Assembly (NCBI RefSeq): GCF_013215345.1
Contig: NZ_JABSOV010000018.1
Location: 1 to 58,573 of the forward strand
DNA: 58,573 bases
Direction: 5' to 3'
From: Colwellia sp.
GTDB taxonomy: Bacteria > Pseudomonadota > Gammaproteobacteria > Enterobacterales > Alteromonadaceae
How positions within the stretch are numbered: position 1 is the stretch's first letter; each line of letters starts with the position of its first letter. Under the pieces are notes generated by a model, which did no database searches, had not been told where the DNA came from, and saw nothing but the letters and a program-made list of their open reading frames with translations. The position numbers and the translations under genes were made by a program. This document shows, piece after piece, positions 1-8,370 of the stretch.

Positions 1-106
<106 letters not shown>

Positions 107-109
107 CTA

Positions 110-421
110 TTAGCCGTTAATACCAGTAATCTTCACTTCAGTGAACCATTGACGATGGCCCGCTTGCTTGCGTGAATGCTTACGACGTTTAAATTTAACA
201 ATGGTAACTTTAGCAGCACGAGCTTGAGTAACAACCTCAGCTATAACTTTACCACCAGCAACGTAAGGCGCGCCTACATTGATGTTATCGCCATCTGCGA
301 TCATTAAAACGTTATCAAATTCTACTGTTGCGCCTACTTCAAGCTCAAGCTTTTCTAGACGAACTGTTTGTCCTTCGGTTACACGATGCTGTTTACCACC
401 GCTTTGGAATACCGCGTACAT
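110..421 (-). CDS. rplU: 50S ribosomal protein L21
   Basis: Ribosomal protein L21, a structural protein of the large subunit that binds 23S rRNA. The 103-residue product begins [14 protein letters not shown], the family signature, and has the usual length. An in-frame upstream ATG would add eight residues, but the chosen ATG (419-421) has GGAG seven bases upstream and fits the family N-terminus. The basic C-terminal part ([16 protein letters not shown]) is typical of RNA-binding L21. It heads the rplU-rpmA operon and diverges from ispB, the same arrangement as in E. coli. A promoter-like sequence lies 60-90 bases upstream. Confidence 0.97.
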   Translation of the reverse strand: MYAVFQSGGKQHRVTEGQTVRLEKLELEVGATVEFDNVLMIADGDNINVGAPYVAGGKVIAEVVTQARAAKVTIVKFKRRKHSRKQAGHRQWFTEVKITGING

Positions 422-480
422 AGCTACTCCGTACTGCGCCATCAAATATGTGACGCTAATTTTAAAAATATAGGGCGCAA

Positions 481-509
481 ATTCTACGCGAAGAATATAA
501 TTAGGGCAA
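481..509 (-). promoter_or_regulatory. Predicted sigma-70 promoter of rplU-rpmA
   Basis: On the minus strand TTGCCC (504-509) is followed after exactly 17 bases by TAGAAT (481-486), a good sigma-70 match (4/6 and 5/6). Transcription would start near 474, leaving a leader of about 53 nt before rplU. The position fits a strong ribosomal-protein promoter in the divergent rplU/ispB gap. This is a sequence match only. Confidence 0.55.
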
Positions 510-692
510 GTATAAATATGATCATTTATTAACTTTATTGGCCTTTTATGCTTTTATTTTGCTTTTGGCCTAAGAATTAACACAAAGCCACTAGAAAACT
601 ACTTTTGCCTAAAATTTAGTGTAAACTTTGCCATCTTCACCAATTGAATATTTTTGATTAATATCTAGTCAAAACAGCTAAAGAAAAGCAGC

Positions 693-1676
693 ATGGGCAA
701 TAAAGTAAATATTAAAGCAATACAGGCATTAGCGCAAAGCGACATGACAGCAGTCAATGATCTTATCTATGATCAATTGCAATCTGATGTCGCATTAATT
801 AATCAACTCGGTATTTATATTGTTAACGGCGGCGGTAAACGTATGCGCCCTATGTTAACAGTGCTTGCTGCTAGAGCTTTGTCGTACCAGGGCGAACAGC
901 ACTTGGATATTGCCGCCATTATCGAATTTATTCATACCGCAACGTTATTACACGATGATGTTGTTGATGAGTCTAATATGCGCCGCGGCAGAGAAACGGC
1001 CAATGCTTTATTTGGTAACAGCGCCAGCGTACTCGTTGGTGACTTTCTTTATACTCGCTCTTTCCAAATGATGACCAAATTAGGTGATATGCGCATTATG
1101 GATATTTTATCTGAAGCCACTAATATAGTTGCCGAAGGTGAAGTATTGCAGTTGATGAACTGCAATGATGCTAGCACCACAGAAGAAAGTTATATGCAGG
1201 TCATTTATTGTAAAACGGCTAAATTGTTTGAAGCGGCAACCCGTCTTGCTGCGGTAATCGCACAAAAAGATGAAAAAATTGAACAAGCCATGGCTGATTA
1301 TGGAACATTTCTTGGTACTGCGTTTCAGTTAGTTGATGACATTATGGATTACACTGCTGATGCCAAAGAAATGGGCAAAAATGTCGGTGACGACCTTGCT
1401 GAAGGCAAACCTACCCTACCACTGATTTATGCCATGAAACATGGTAATAGCGCTCAACAAGCACTGATCAAAGAAGCGATTGAACTTGGTAATGGCATGG
1501 ATAACCTTGATTTAATACTCGAAGCTATGGAAGAAACTGGTTCTTTACGTTATACCCAGCAACGGGCTGAAATTGAAGCGGACAAAGCCATTAAGGCACT
1601 AGACATTATTGCTGACAGTGAACACAAGCAAGCATTAATTGCCTTAGCGCATATCGCCGCTAATAGAAGTCATTAA
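693..1676 (+). CDS. ispB: Octaprenyl diphosphate synthase
   Basis: Long-chain trans-prenyl diphosphate synthase that extends farnesyl diphosphate with isopentenyl diphosphate to make the side chain of ubiquinone and menaquinone; a cytosolic enzyme. The 327-residue protein shows both aspartate-rich motifs, LLHDDVVDESNMRRGR (about residues 90-105) and QLVDDIMDY (about 217-225), plus GGGKRMRP near residue 47, which binds IPP. E. coli IspB is 323 residues. Its place divergent from rplU-rpmA is the E. coli order and supports IspB rather than IspA. The ATG at 693 follows an AAGAAAAG stretch. Chain length (C40 or other) cannot be read from sequence. Confidence 0.93.
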   Translation: MGNKVNIKAIQALAQSDMTAVNDLIYDQLQSDVALINQLGIYIVNGGGKRMRPMLTVLAARALSYQGEQHLDIAAIIEFIHTATLLHDDVVDESNMRRGRETANALFGNSASVLVGDFLYTRSFQMMTKLGDMRIMDILSEATNIVAEGEVLQLMNCNDASTTEESYMQVIYCKTAKLFEAATRLAAVIAQKDEKIEQAMADYGTFLGTAFQLVDDIMDYTADAKEMGKNVGDDLAEGKPTLPLIYAMKHGNSAQQALIKEAIELGNGMDNLDLILEAMEETGSLRYTQQRAEIEADKAIKALDIIADSEHKQALIALAHIAANRSH

Positions 1677-1690
1677 TTCCCTATAAATAT

Positions 1691-1714
1691 ATCACAGTAG
1701 TTATTTGCTGTGAT
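1691..1714 (+). terminator. Hairpin after ispB, possible terminator
   Basis: ATCACAG (1691-1697) pairs perfectly with CTGTGAT (1708-1714) around a 10-nt loop, 15 bases after the ispB stop. Only a short pyrimidine-rich run follows (TCTCTATC), so it may be a weak intrinsic terminator or an RNA 3'-end stabiliser. Confidence 0.4.
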
Positions 1715-1861
1715 TCTCTATCATGAGCACCTTTCATCAGCGTCTGTCATGGTTACCTCTTGCGACTACCTATCGGAATTAACACCTGAAAACCAGGCAT
1801 AAAAAAACACTCTTACCAAGAAGTAAAAACCAATCGATAACAGCGTTTTTTTATAAGGTAT

Positions 1862-1915
1862 ATACCCAAACCACTTGAAGGCGCGTTTTTCAAGACGCTT
1901 TAGCGGTTTAGGTAT
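1862..1915. repeat. 54-bp palindromic relative of the ATACC repeat family
   Basis: The sequence starts ATACCCAAACCACTTGAAG and ends GGTTTAGGTAT, so its ends are inverted copies with a mismatch, and TTGAA/TTCAA lies inside. The start closely resembles the left end of the 39510-39773 element (ATACCCGTTCCACTTGAAAG). It looks like an internally deleted copy with only terminal repeats left. It lies between the 3' ends of ispB and mdh, where it could fold in either transcript. Confidence 0.6.
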
Positions 1916-1930
1916 AAGTTTTATGGCAGC

Positions 1931-2866
1931 TTAGCTAGCCATAAAATCAACACCTTCTTTGATGTCTTTCTTTAATGTCGCTAGCATATCTTCTTTTGCT
2001 TTTTGCTCAAAAGCACTTAGTTCGCCGTAAGATAAAATTTCACTAACACCGTTTACGCCAAGACGTACTTGTTGTGCGAAAAATGGTGCATCTTCACCTT
2101 TACCTTCAACATAAGCGTAATCAACAACGTCTTCGCCTTGTAAACCTTTAACCAAAGACATACAAAAACGAGCTGCAGCTGCGCCCATTGAAAGTGTTGC
2201 AGAGCCGCCACCCGCTTTTGCTTCAACAACTTCAGTACCTGCATTTTGGATGCGAGGAGTAAGCGTAGCAACTTCTTCTTCTGAGAAAGTAGCACCTTCA
2301 ACTTGAGAAAGTAATGGTAAGATAGTTGTACCTGAGTGGCCGCCAATTACTGGAACCTTAACAGTCGCAACATCAAGGCCTTTAAGCTCAGCAACAAAAG
2401 CTTCAGAACGGATAACATCTAATGTAGTTATACCGAAAAGTCGAGCAGCATCATAAGTACCCGCTTTTTTGAATACTTCAGCAACAATTGGCACAGTGCC
2501 GTTAACTGGGTTAGTAATTACCCCAACTAATGCTTTTGGACAGCTTGCCGCAATGCCTTCAGCCAATACTTTAATAATGCCAGCATTTACGTTGAATAAA
2601 TCAGCACGATCCATACCAGGCTTACGTGGCATACCTGCCGGGATCAAAACAATATCAGCACCTGTTAACGCACCGTTAAGGTCGTCACGACCAAAACCAG
2701 CAACTTTAACGTCAGTTGGGATGTGTGATAAATCTACAGCAACACCCGGAACTACAGGGGCAACATCATATAAAGATAACTCAGAACCTGCTGGAAGTTG
2801 AGTTTTTAATAATAAAGATAATGCTTGACCAATACCGCCTGCGGCGCCTAAAACAGCTACTTTCAT
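1931..2866 (-). CDS. mdh: Malate dehydrogenase (NAD-dependent)
   Basis: Oxidises malate to oxaloacetate with NAD+ in the TCA cycle; cytosolic. The 311-residue protein has the usual length of the proteobacterial mitochondrial-type Mdh (E. coli 312). Visible features are the N-terminal nucleotide-binding loop [12 protein letters not shown], the substrate-binding loop [17 protein letters not shown] (about residues 75-91), [11 protein letters not shown] and the catalytic histidine in [13 protein letters not shown] (about residue 177). The start ATG has CGGAGAAATCAC just upstream. It diverges from argR, as in E. coli, so regulation may be exerted from the shared 235-bp gap, although no clear ARG box was found there. 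Confidence 0.97.
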   Translation of the reverse strand: MKVAVLGAAGGIGQALSLLLKTQLPAGSELSLYDVAPVVPGVAVDLSHIPTDVKVAGFGRDDLNGALTGADIVLIPAGMPRKPGMDRADLFNVNAGIIKVLAEGIAASCPKALVGVITNPVNGTVPIVAEVFKKAGTYDAARLFGITTLDVIRSEAFVAELKGLDVATVKVPVIGGHSGTTILPLLSQVEGATFSEEEVATLTPRIQNAGTEVVEAKAGGGSATLSMGAAAARFCMSLVKGLQGEDVVDYAYVEGKGEDAPFFAQQVRLGVNGVSEILSYGELSAFEQKAKEDMLATLKKDIKEGVDFMAS

Positions 2867-3101
2867 GTGATTTCTCCGAAATTAAGTGGGGTTTATTTGT
2901 TATACAATGAATTATTAAAATATTATTCGAGTAAATACGTTAATTTTTGCAGAGCAAAAGATATAGTATAAGCAGGTAAAAAACAATTGTTATAACCTTA
3001 TACCGGATATTAACTTCCAGTATGATGACACGATAACGTATACTAGCGTTTATCACACTGATTACAAACGCCACTTTAGTCTATTACAGGGTTAATTACG
3101 C

Positions 3102-3578
3102 ATGATGAGCGCTTTACAAAAACAAGAAGCACTAGTACAAGCATTTAAAGGTTTATTAAAACAAGAACAGTTTGGCTCTCAAGGTGAAATTGTTGAGGCA
3201 TTAAAAGCCAATGGTTTTGAAAATATCAGCCAATCAAAAATATCTCGCATGCTCAGTAAATATGGTGCTGTACGAACCCGTAATGCTCGCCAAGAAATGG
3301 TTTATTGCTTACCTGCAGAGTTAGGTGTACCAACAGCACAAAGCCCACTCAAGCAATTAGTGTTAGAAATAGAGCACAACGAAGTAATGATTATTGTGCA
3401 AACAAGCCCAGGCGCAGCCCAGTTAATAGCTCGTCTACTGGATAGTTTAAGTAAGAGTGATGGTGTACTTGGTACTATTGCCGGCGATGATACTATTTTT
3501 ATTGCTCCTACCGATGTTAGCAAAATCAGTGATACCATCAAAAAATTAGAGCAACTTTTCTCTAAAAACTTAAGCTAA
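3102..3578 (+). CDS. argR: Arginine repressor
   Basis: Transcriptional regulator that binds ARG boxes as a hexamer with L-arginine as co-repressor and controls arginine synthesis and uptake genes. The 158-residue protein has the N-terminal winged-helix region ([20 protein letters not shown], about residues 26-45, with [17 protein letters not shown] following) and the C-terminal oligomerisation/arginine-binding domain with [13 protein letters not shown] (about residues 126-138), where the GDD motif contacts arginine. E. coli ArgR is 156 residues. Two consecutive ATG codons are possible starts; AGGG lies 10 bases before the first. It is divergent from mdh and convergent with the hybrid kinase. 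Confidence 0.96.
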   Translation: MMSALQKQEALVQAFKGLLKQEQFGSQGEIVEALKANGFENISQSKISRMLSKYGAVRTRNARQEMVYCLPAELGVPTAQSPLKQLVLEIEHNEVMIIVQTSPGAAQLIARLLDSLSKSDGVLGTIAGDDTIFIAPTDVSKISDTIKKLEQLFSKNLS

Positions 3579-3616
3579 CTGTCGAACCTGAAAACTTAGG
3601 CTCATAGCTTAAGTTT
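3566..3616. terminator. Perfect 12-bp inverted repeat across convergent gene ends
   Basis: AAACTTAAGCTA (3566-3577) and TAGCTTAAGTTT (3605-3616) are perfect inverted copies 27 bases apart. They cover the stop codons of argR (3576-3578) and of the convergent hybrid kinase (3609-3611), so either transcript could form the stem. There is no good U-tract, so it may be a weak bidirectional terminator or a 3'-end stabiliser. Confidence 0.4.
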
Positions 3617-6600
3617 CTACCTCACTAAGAACTTGTTTTATGCAAGTAAGCAAAGCTTGCCCGGTAACGGGTTTAGGCATATGCAAGTTCATACCAGCGG
3701 CTAAACTCTGTTGTTTATCTTCTTCTCTAGCATGAGCTGTCATGGCCACAATAGGTAAATGTTGATATTTACTTTGCGCTCTAATAAGTTTAGCGGCGGT
3801 AAGGCCATCCATAATAGGCATTTGAATATCCATCAATACCACATCAAAATGATACTCTGCTAGGGTATCTATAGCCCGTTGACCGTTATCAGCAATGGTG
3901 ACCTTAGCATGCATATTCAGCAGTAACTCTTTAGCAACGAGCTGGTTAACTAAGTTATCTTCCACTAATAAAACTGATACACCTTGTAAGCTCTGTTCAT
4001 CTTTTATCATTAATGGCTTTTGTGTATTACCCCTTGCTGTTTGATTGCTTGAGCTTGGTCGGTAAGCTTGGCTATGTCCTCTTTTCATGACAATACTATT
4101 CACGCCAGCACTTTTATATTGTTCGGTGGCAGAGCCTGCTTTAGCAAGTAAAGCCTGTGATATTTGATCAAGGGAATAACGAAATAACGGCATATCAACC
4201 AGTAAATAGGGAGCAGATAGCTTATCGAGGTAATCACAGGTTTCATTGCTCAATTGCGTTAATGCCGGCTGACACAGACAAAGTAATCTAAACGCAGTTA
4301 ATGACATAACAGTGTCTTGTCGGCTTTGCTCGGCAACAAAGGCTGCTTCATCAATAAATAAGATACTGTTTTCGACAATCTCTAATTGATACAAATCGTC
4401 AACACTATGCACTTCATGCAATAACCAATTCATCTGAGTAATACTTTCGACAAAGCTCGCCGATAGCTTTTGATTTATCGCATAAATGGTAATACCTGTG
4501 ATTAGCGGCTGAGTTAATTCTACTGGCAGACTCGATACTCCTTCAGTAGAATGATGGTTTGACTTAAATAACGTATCAGCAATTACTTTATTGGTGCATT
4601 CAAACTGAGCACGTTGCAGGGGTATAACAAAGCTCAGTTCACTGCCTTGCCCTAATTCACTGGTAAGACTGATCTCGCCACCGAGCAATTTGATAATTTG
4701 CTGACAAATGGATAAACCTAAGCCTGAGCCACCATATTTTCGCGTCATTGACTCATCAGCTTGACTAAAGGCGTTAAATAAATGACTTTGATTGTCACTG
4801 GCAATACCGATACCCGTATCTATTACCCGAAAGCGTACTTGAACCTCACTATCATTAGTCGACAGTGCATCAACAATTAACTTAATTTCGCCTTGTTCTG
4901 TAAATTTGATGGCATTATTAAATAAGTTAGCCAACACTTGTACTAAGCGCATTTCATCACTGATGACATTGCTGGGCACCTCTACCGCCATATCAACGAT
5001 CACTTCGACCCGTTTATGATCAACATTACTTAAGTTTAGCTTTAACGCCTTATCAATTATGATCGGCAGGTTGACCACATCTTGACTGACGACCATTTTA
5101 CCCGCCTCAATCTTAGATAAATCCAATAATTCATCAACAAGGTGTAGCAAGGTTGAGGAAGCACCCTGCGCGTTGACTAAATAATGTTGTTGGCGATTAT
5201 CTAAAGAGGTATGTGCCAATAAGTCCATCATGCCTTGCATAGCATTTATTGGCGTTCTGACCTCGTGACTCATATTGGCAAGAAACTGTATTTTTACTTT
5301 ATTCGCGTATTCCGCTTGGTCTTTTGCTTTTTCCAACGCTGACTGTGTTGCTTGCTGTAATGTCACATCATGAAAAATACTGATAGAGCCAAGAATATTA
5401 CCTTGCTCATCGGTGAATTGATTACAAAAGCCTTGGTAAATATAATCCCCTGCGCTTATGAGTGCTTGTTGAGGGTAAATATCATTACATGTGTCGTTTA
5501 AACGATTCACTTCTTGCGCTAATGCAGTAGGCATAAAACTCGCGGACTTAAACCCTAACATTTGCTCAACGGATTGATTAGCCAAACGTTCAAAGGCTTT
5601 ATTACAGCCCATTAACAAGCCGTTTGGGTCATTAAAGACAATCAATTCGGGAATGGCATTCATCACCGAGCGTAATAGCGCATAATCACGTTGATGTTTT
5701 GCACTCGTTTCTTGTAACGCTTTGGTTTTTTCTATAACACGACTATCTAGCACATCATTTTGTTCAGTCAGTTGTAAGAGTAAACTTCTATTCTGCACAA
5801 AGATATCTTCAACCACCTGAAACCAATGTAACCAATCAGCTGCGGGGGTAATTTTACCTGGGTCACCTTCGGCACAATATTGAATATGGCTAATAAATTC
5901 TGTTGTTGGCTTAATAAAAGTGCGCTTTGTCATGGTATTAACTAACATAAGAAAAGCTAACAAACCAATGAACAGCGTGGCAAAGACGAAAACAAAATCA
6001 CTGTACTGAGGCGCGGCAAAACTCTCGTAATTTTGATATTTAAGTAAAGTCCAGCCGTTAACTGCAAGCACTTGTTTTTCTATAAACCAATCACCAAAGC
6101 GCTCCGAATCACTTACTTTAGTTAACTTTTCAGCGCGCAAACTCTGTAATGATTTTGGCAGTAAATCTTGCCAAGAAGCACGATAACTTAACGACTCTTT
6201 TCCCAAGTGCTTAGCCAATAAAATATCATTATTTTGATTGTATAAAATAAGTCCTTGATCACTTGATTCTAGCTCGGTCAAACTCGCATGCAAACGCGAT
6301 AAATTGACATCAATAACGACTGCGCCTAACAGCTTGTCATGATAAAAAACACCGGTACCCACTGAAGCATTCATGCCACCACCGGCCGCATCAAGATAAG
6401 GAGGAGACCAGAGCACACGATTATTACTTGACGTAAGTGTTCGCACCGCTTGGTTATGTGGACTCATTAATGTTTTATGACTAAACTGCCAAACCTCTCG
6501 GTCAACCCAAGGGTAGATATTGACAAAGTCACTGAAGGATACATAATAAAACCAAGTCGCTTCTTCTATGATATTTTGTGCAGCAATAAATGCCGGTGTT

Positions 6601-7031
6601 AGCGCATTAGCCATAGCGATTTCTTGTTTTTTAGCCTCGCTAAACTGACTCACTTGCCCTATGCCAGTAATATTACTGCTTAAACGCTTACCTTGCTTAA
6701 TGACATCATGCAGCGGCTTGTTTAAATAAAACATCTCCCCTTGTTGTGACAAGGAAGGCATAGGGATATTAATTTCATTGGGGTGCTTGAGAACGTATTC
6801 TGAAAATTCTTGTATACCCACCACAGCTTGAGCGCTTTGCTCTAGCATATTATTTAGCTGCTGAGCTTCTTGACTAAGCTCAGCCAGACTTTGCTGTTTA
6901 TGTTTGGAAATCTGATTAAAATAACGAAAAGAAGCAGCCGAAAAGGCAACGAGAATAATAACAATAAAGGCAACCACAACTGTGGTGTTATAACGCCTAA
7001 AAACTGTATTTATGCCCGCTTGGTAATACAC
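3609..7031 (-). CDS. Hybrid sensor histidine kinase with Cache-like sensor, PAS and receiver domains
   Basis: A 1140-residue inner-membrane two-component sensor. Domain order: membrane segment at about residues 18-38; a periplasmic region of ~310 residues (NIYPWVDREVWQFSH, NASVGTGVFYHDKLLGAVVI) resembling Cache sensors; second membrane segment at about 348-370; PAS domain at about 450-570; HisKA with the phospho-accepting His589 in NMSHEVRTPINAM; HATPase with DTGIGIA and GGSGLGLSICQQ; and a C-terminal receiver with phospho-acceptor Asp1068 in VVLMDIQMPIMDG. No HPt domain follows, so output needs a separate phosphotransfer protein. The start appears to be GTG (7029-7031) with AAGG seven bases upstream. 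No response regulator is adjacent, so partner and ligand are unknown. It is convergent with argR. Confidence 0.88.
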   Translation of the reverse strand: MYYQAGINTVFRRYNTTVVVAFIVIILVAFSAASFRYFNQISKHKQQSLAELSQEAQQLNNMLEQSAQAVVGIQEFSEYVLKHPNEINIPMPSLSQQGEMFYLNKPLHDVIKQGKRLSSNITGIGQVSQFSEAKKQEIAMANALTPAFIAAQNIIEEATWFYYVSFSDFVNIYPWVDREVWQFSHKTLMSPHNQAVRTLTSSNNRVLWSPPYLDAAGGGMNASVGTGVFYHDKLLGAVVIDVNLSRLHASLTELESSDQGLILYNQNNDILLAKHLGKESLSYRASWQDLLPKSLQSLRAEKLTKVSDSERFGDWFIEKQVLAVNGWTLLKYQNYESFAAPQYSDFVFVFATLFIGLLAFLMLVNTMTKRTFIKPTTEFISHIQYCAEGDPGKITPAADWLHWFQVVEDIFVQNRSLLLQLTEQNDVLDSRVIEKTKALQETSAKHQRDYALLRSVMNAIPELIVFNDPNGLLMGCNKAFERLANQSVEQMLGFKSASFMPTALAQEVNRLNDTCNDIYPQQALISAGDYIYQGFCNQFTDEQGNILGSISIFHDVTLQQATQSALEKAKDQAEYANKVKIQFLANMSHEVRTPINAMQGMMDLLAHTSLDNRQQHYLVNAQGASSTLLHLVDELLDLSKIEAGKMVVSQDVVNLPIIIDKALKLNLSNVDHKRVEVIVDMAVEVPSNVISDEMRLVQVLANLFNNAIKFTEQGEIKLIVDALSTNDSEVQVRFRVIDTGIGIASDNQSHLFNAFSQADESMTRKYGGSGLGLSICQQIIKLLGGEISLTSELGQGSELSFVIPLQRAQFECTNKVIADTLFKSNHHSTEGVSSLPVELTQPLITGITIYAINQKLSASFVESITQMNWLLHEVHSVDDLYQLEIVENSILFIDEAAFVAEQSRQDTVMSLTAFRLLCLCQPALTQLSNETCDYLDKLSAPYLLVDMPLFRYSLDQISQALLAKAGSATEQYKSAGVNSIVMKRGHSQAYRPSSSNQTARGNTQKPLMIKDEQSLQGVSVLLVEDNLVNQLVAKELLLNMHAKVTIADNGQRAIDTLAEYHFDVVLMDIQMPIMDGLTAAKLIRAQSKYQHLPIVAMTAHAREEDKQQSLAAGMNLHMPKPVTGQALLTCIKQVLSEVET

Positions 7032-7210
7032 TAAATTGCCTTAATTTTTTTATATAGCCAGTTAACTAGATAAGTTAAAGCAGTCACCCCATTTAAACAA
7101 GAGTTAAACAAGGAAAAGTAACTGATTTAACCCTACTGCTTCTTCAAATAAAGTGAGTATGGACTGCGTATCTTTTACTTAAACGTTCATTTAATGAGGA
7201 AGTAACGGGG

Positions 7211-7901
7211 CTAGGTTCTAGGTAACGACAGGCAAATGGCTAATCCTGGTGATAGCGATGTTAAATACACCTTACCGCCATGAAGTTCAGTGATAGCTTT
7301 TACAATTGAAAGACCTAAGCCAAAGCCACCTTGTTGCCTGCTGGCATCTAAGCGATATAAGCGTTTAAAAACCGCTTCATGTTCCCCTTTAGCAATACCA
7401 GGGCCGTTGTCAGTCACCAATATTTCAACGCCAGCCTCGATATAATTTACCTGTAAAGTAATAACTCCCTTTATTCCCGTGTACTTAATGGCATTTTCAA
7501 CGATGTTATATATCGCTCTAAAGAGTAAGTTGGCGTCGGCCAAAATGGGCTTACTAAGCCTCTCTGAAGACGTGTTATCAATGAAGGTAAATTGTTGCTC
7601 TTTATCCTCAGCTAGGGGTTGTGCTAACTCAAATACATCCTGACAAAATGTGCTGATATCAACGCAGCTATTGGGCTTATGTTGAACTCCTTTTTCTAAT
7701 CGTGATAACTCCAACATGGTATTGAAGGTATGGATGACATTATCAATTTCATCTAATAATTTTTCTTTCCACTGATCATCTTGATACAGTGCACTATAGT
7801 TATCAATACTATCTTCAACTGCGATGCGAATACGCGATAATGGTGTACGAATATCATGGGCAATGTTATTTGTTACCTGTGAAACCGAGTCTATCAAATC
7901 A
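7211..7901 (-). pseudogene. Histidine kinase remnant: HisKA and HATPase only, sensor half deleted
   Basis: Codes for the C-terminal ~230 residues of a sensor kinase: the end of a HAMP-like linker (LIDSVSQVTN), the H-box NIAHDIRTPLSRIR, the N-box NLLFRAIYNIVENAIKYTG, and DNGPGIAKGE and GFGLGLSIVKA. The N-terminal membrane, sensor and HAMP parts are absent. The frame stays open upstream to 8020, but that stretch is antisense to a phytase remnant and begins at TTG, so it is chance coding. Homology stops near 7900, exactly where phytase homology on the other strand begins. A short cytosolic kinase could still be made, but no start site with a convincing Shine-Dalgarno was found, so a broken gene is more likely. 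Confidence 0.75.
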
Positions 7902-8153
7902 TTTACCGTCGCAGACGGCAGTATTGATGGCGTAAAAGAAACCGATGGCATGATGGTGGTTAATGCGGATTTAGGAAAAGGATTTAGCCAAGGTGTATTA
8001 ATAATGCAAGATGGTGACAACCAGGCTAAAAGTACTCAAGGTGTTAAAGCTAATCAACAAAGAGAAAGAACCAACTTTAAATATGTTCCATGGGCGGGTA
8101 TTGCTAAAGCATTAAACTTACCGGTAAATACTGGCTTCAAGTGCAACCACTAA
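7902..8153 (+). pseudogene. C-terminal fragment of a beta-propeller phytase (3-phytase)
   Basis: Plus-strand codons from about 7902 to the TAA at 8151-8153 read SIDGVKETDGMMVVNADLGK, GVLIMQDGDNQ and NFKYVPWAGIAKAL. These match the last blade of beta-propeller phytases (Bacillus-type: DGTSDTDGI, then GLFVAQDGEN, then NFKMVPW), calcium-dependent secreted enzymes that release phosphate from phytate. Only about 83 of several hundred residues remain. The upstream open frame (7824-7901) is antisense to the histidine kinase remnant. There is no start or signal peptide, so this is a dead 3' fragment. It keeps its downstream terminator (8209-8249). Confidence 0.72.
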
Positions 8154-8208
8154 TCATAAATAGAAACGAAAAAGTAGAACAGGTTCACTAAAAAAAACAC
8201 CAAGAAAA

Positions 8209-8249
8209 AGCACCGCTAAAACTAATTTTTAGCGGTGCTTTATTGTTTT
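8209..8249. terminator. Strong intrinsic terminator, bidirectional
   Basis: AGCACCGCTAAAA (8209-8221) pairs with TTTTAGCGGTGCT (8227-8239) in a 13-bp stem with a 5-nt loop; T-rich sequence follows on the plus strand and an AAAAA run precedes it, giving a T-tract on the minus strand. It would end the phytase remnant (plus) and phoH (minus). Confidence 0.85.
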
Positions 8250-8370
8250 CAGAGCCTTTTCTATACATTGATGAAAAAGTCTTAATAAAATGGCTCTAAC
8301 AAAATAGAAGCTCCTTCAGTAAGGTTTAATCATCTTCCTTAGAAGTCGTTGCTACTTTCGCGATGAAAAG

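Noticed and set aside
2900-2940. Possible ARG box in the mdh-argR gap (AATGAATTATTAAAATATTA)
   Set aside because: The half-sites do not keep the spacing and bases of the ARG consensus; AT-rich background explains it.
7824-7901. Plus-strand open frame continuing upstream of the phytase remnant
   Set aside because: It is antisense to the conserved histidine kinase H-box region and shows no phytase-like sequence; chance coding.
7902-8020. N-terminal extension of the histidine kinase frame to a TTG at 8020
   Set aside because: It is antisense to the phytase C-terminus and has no kinase-like features.
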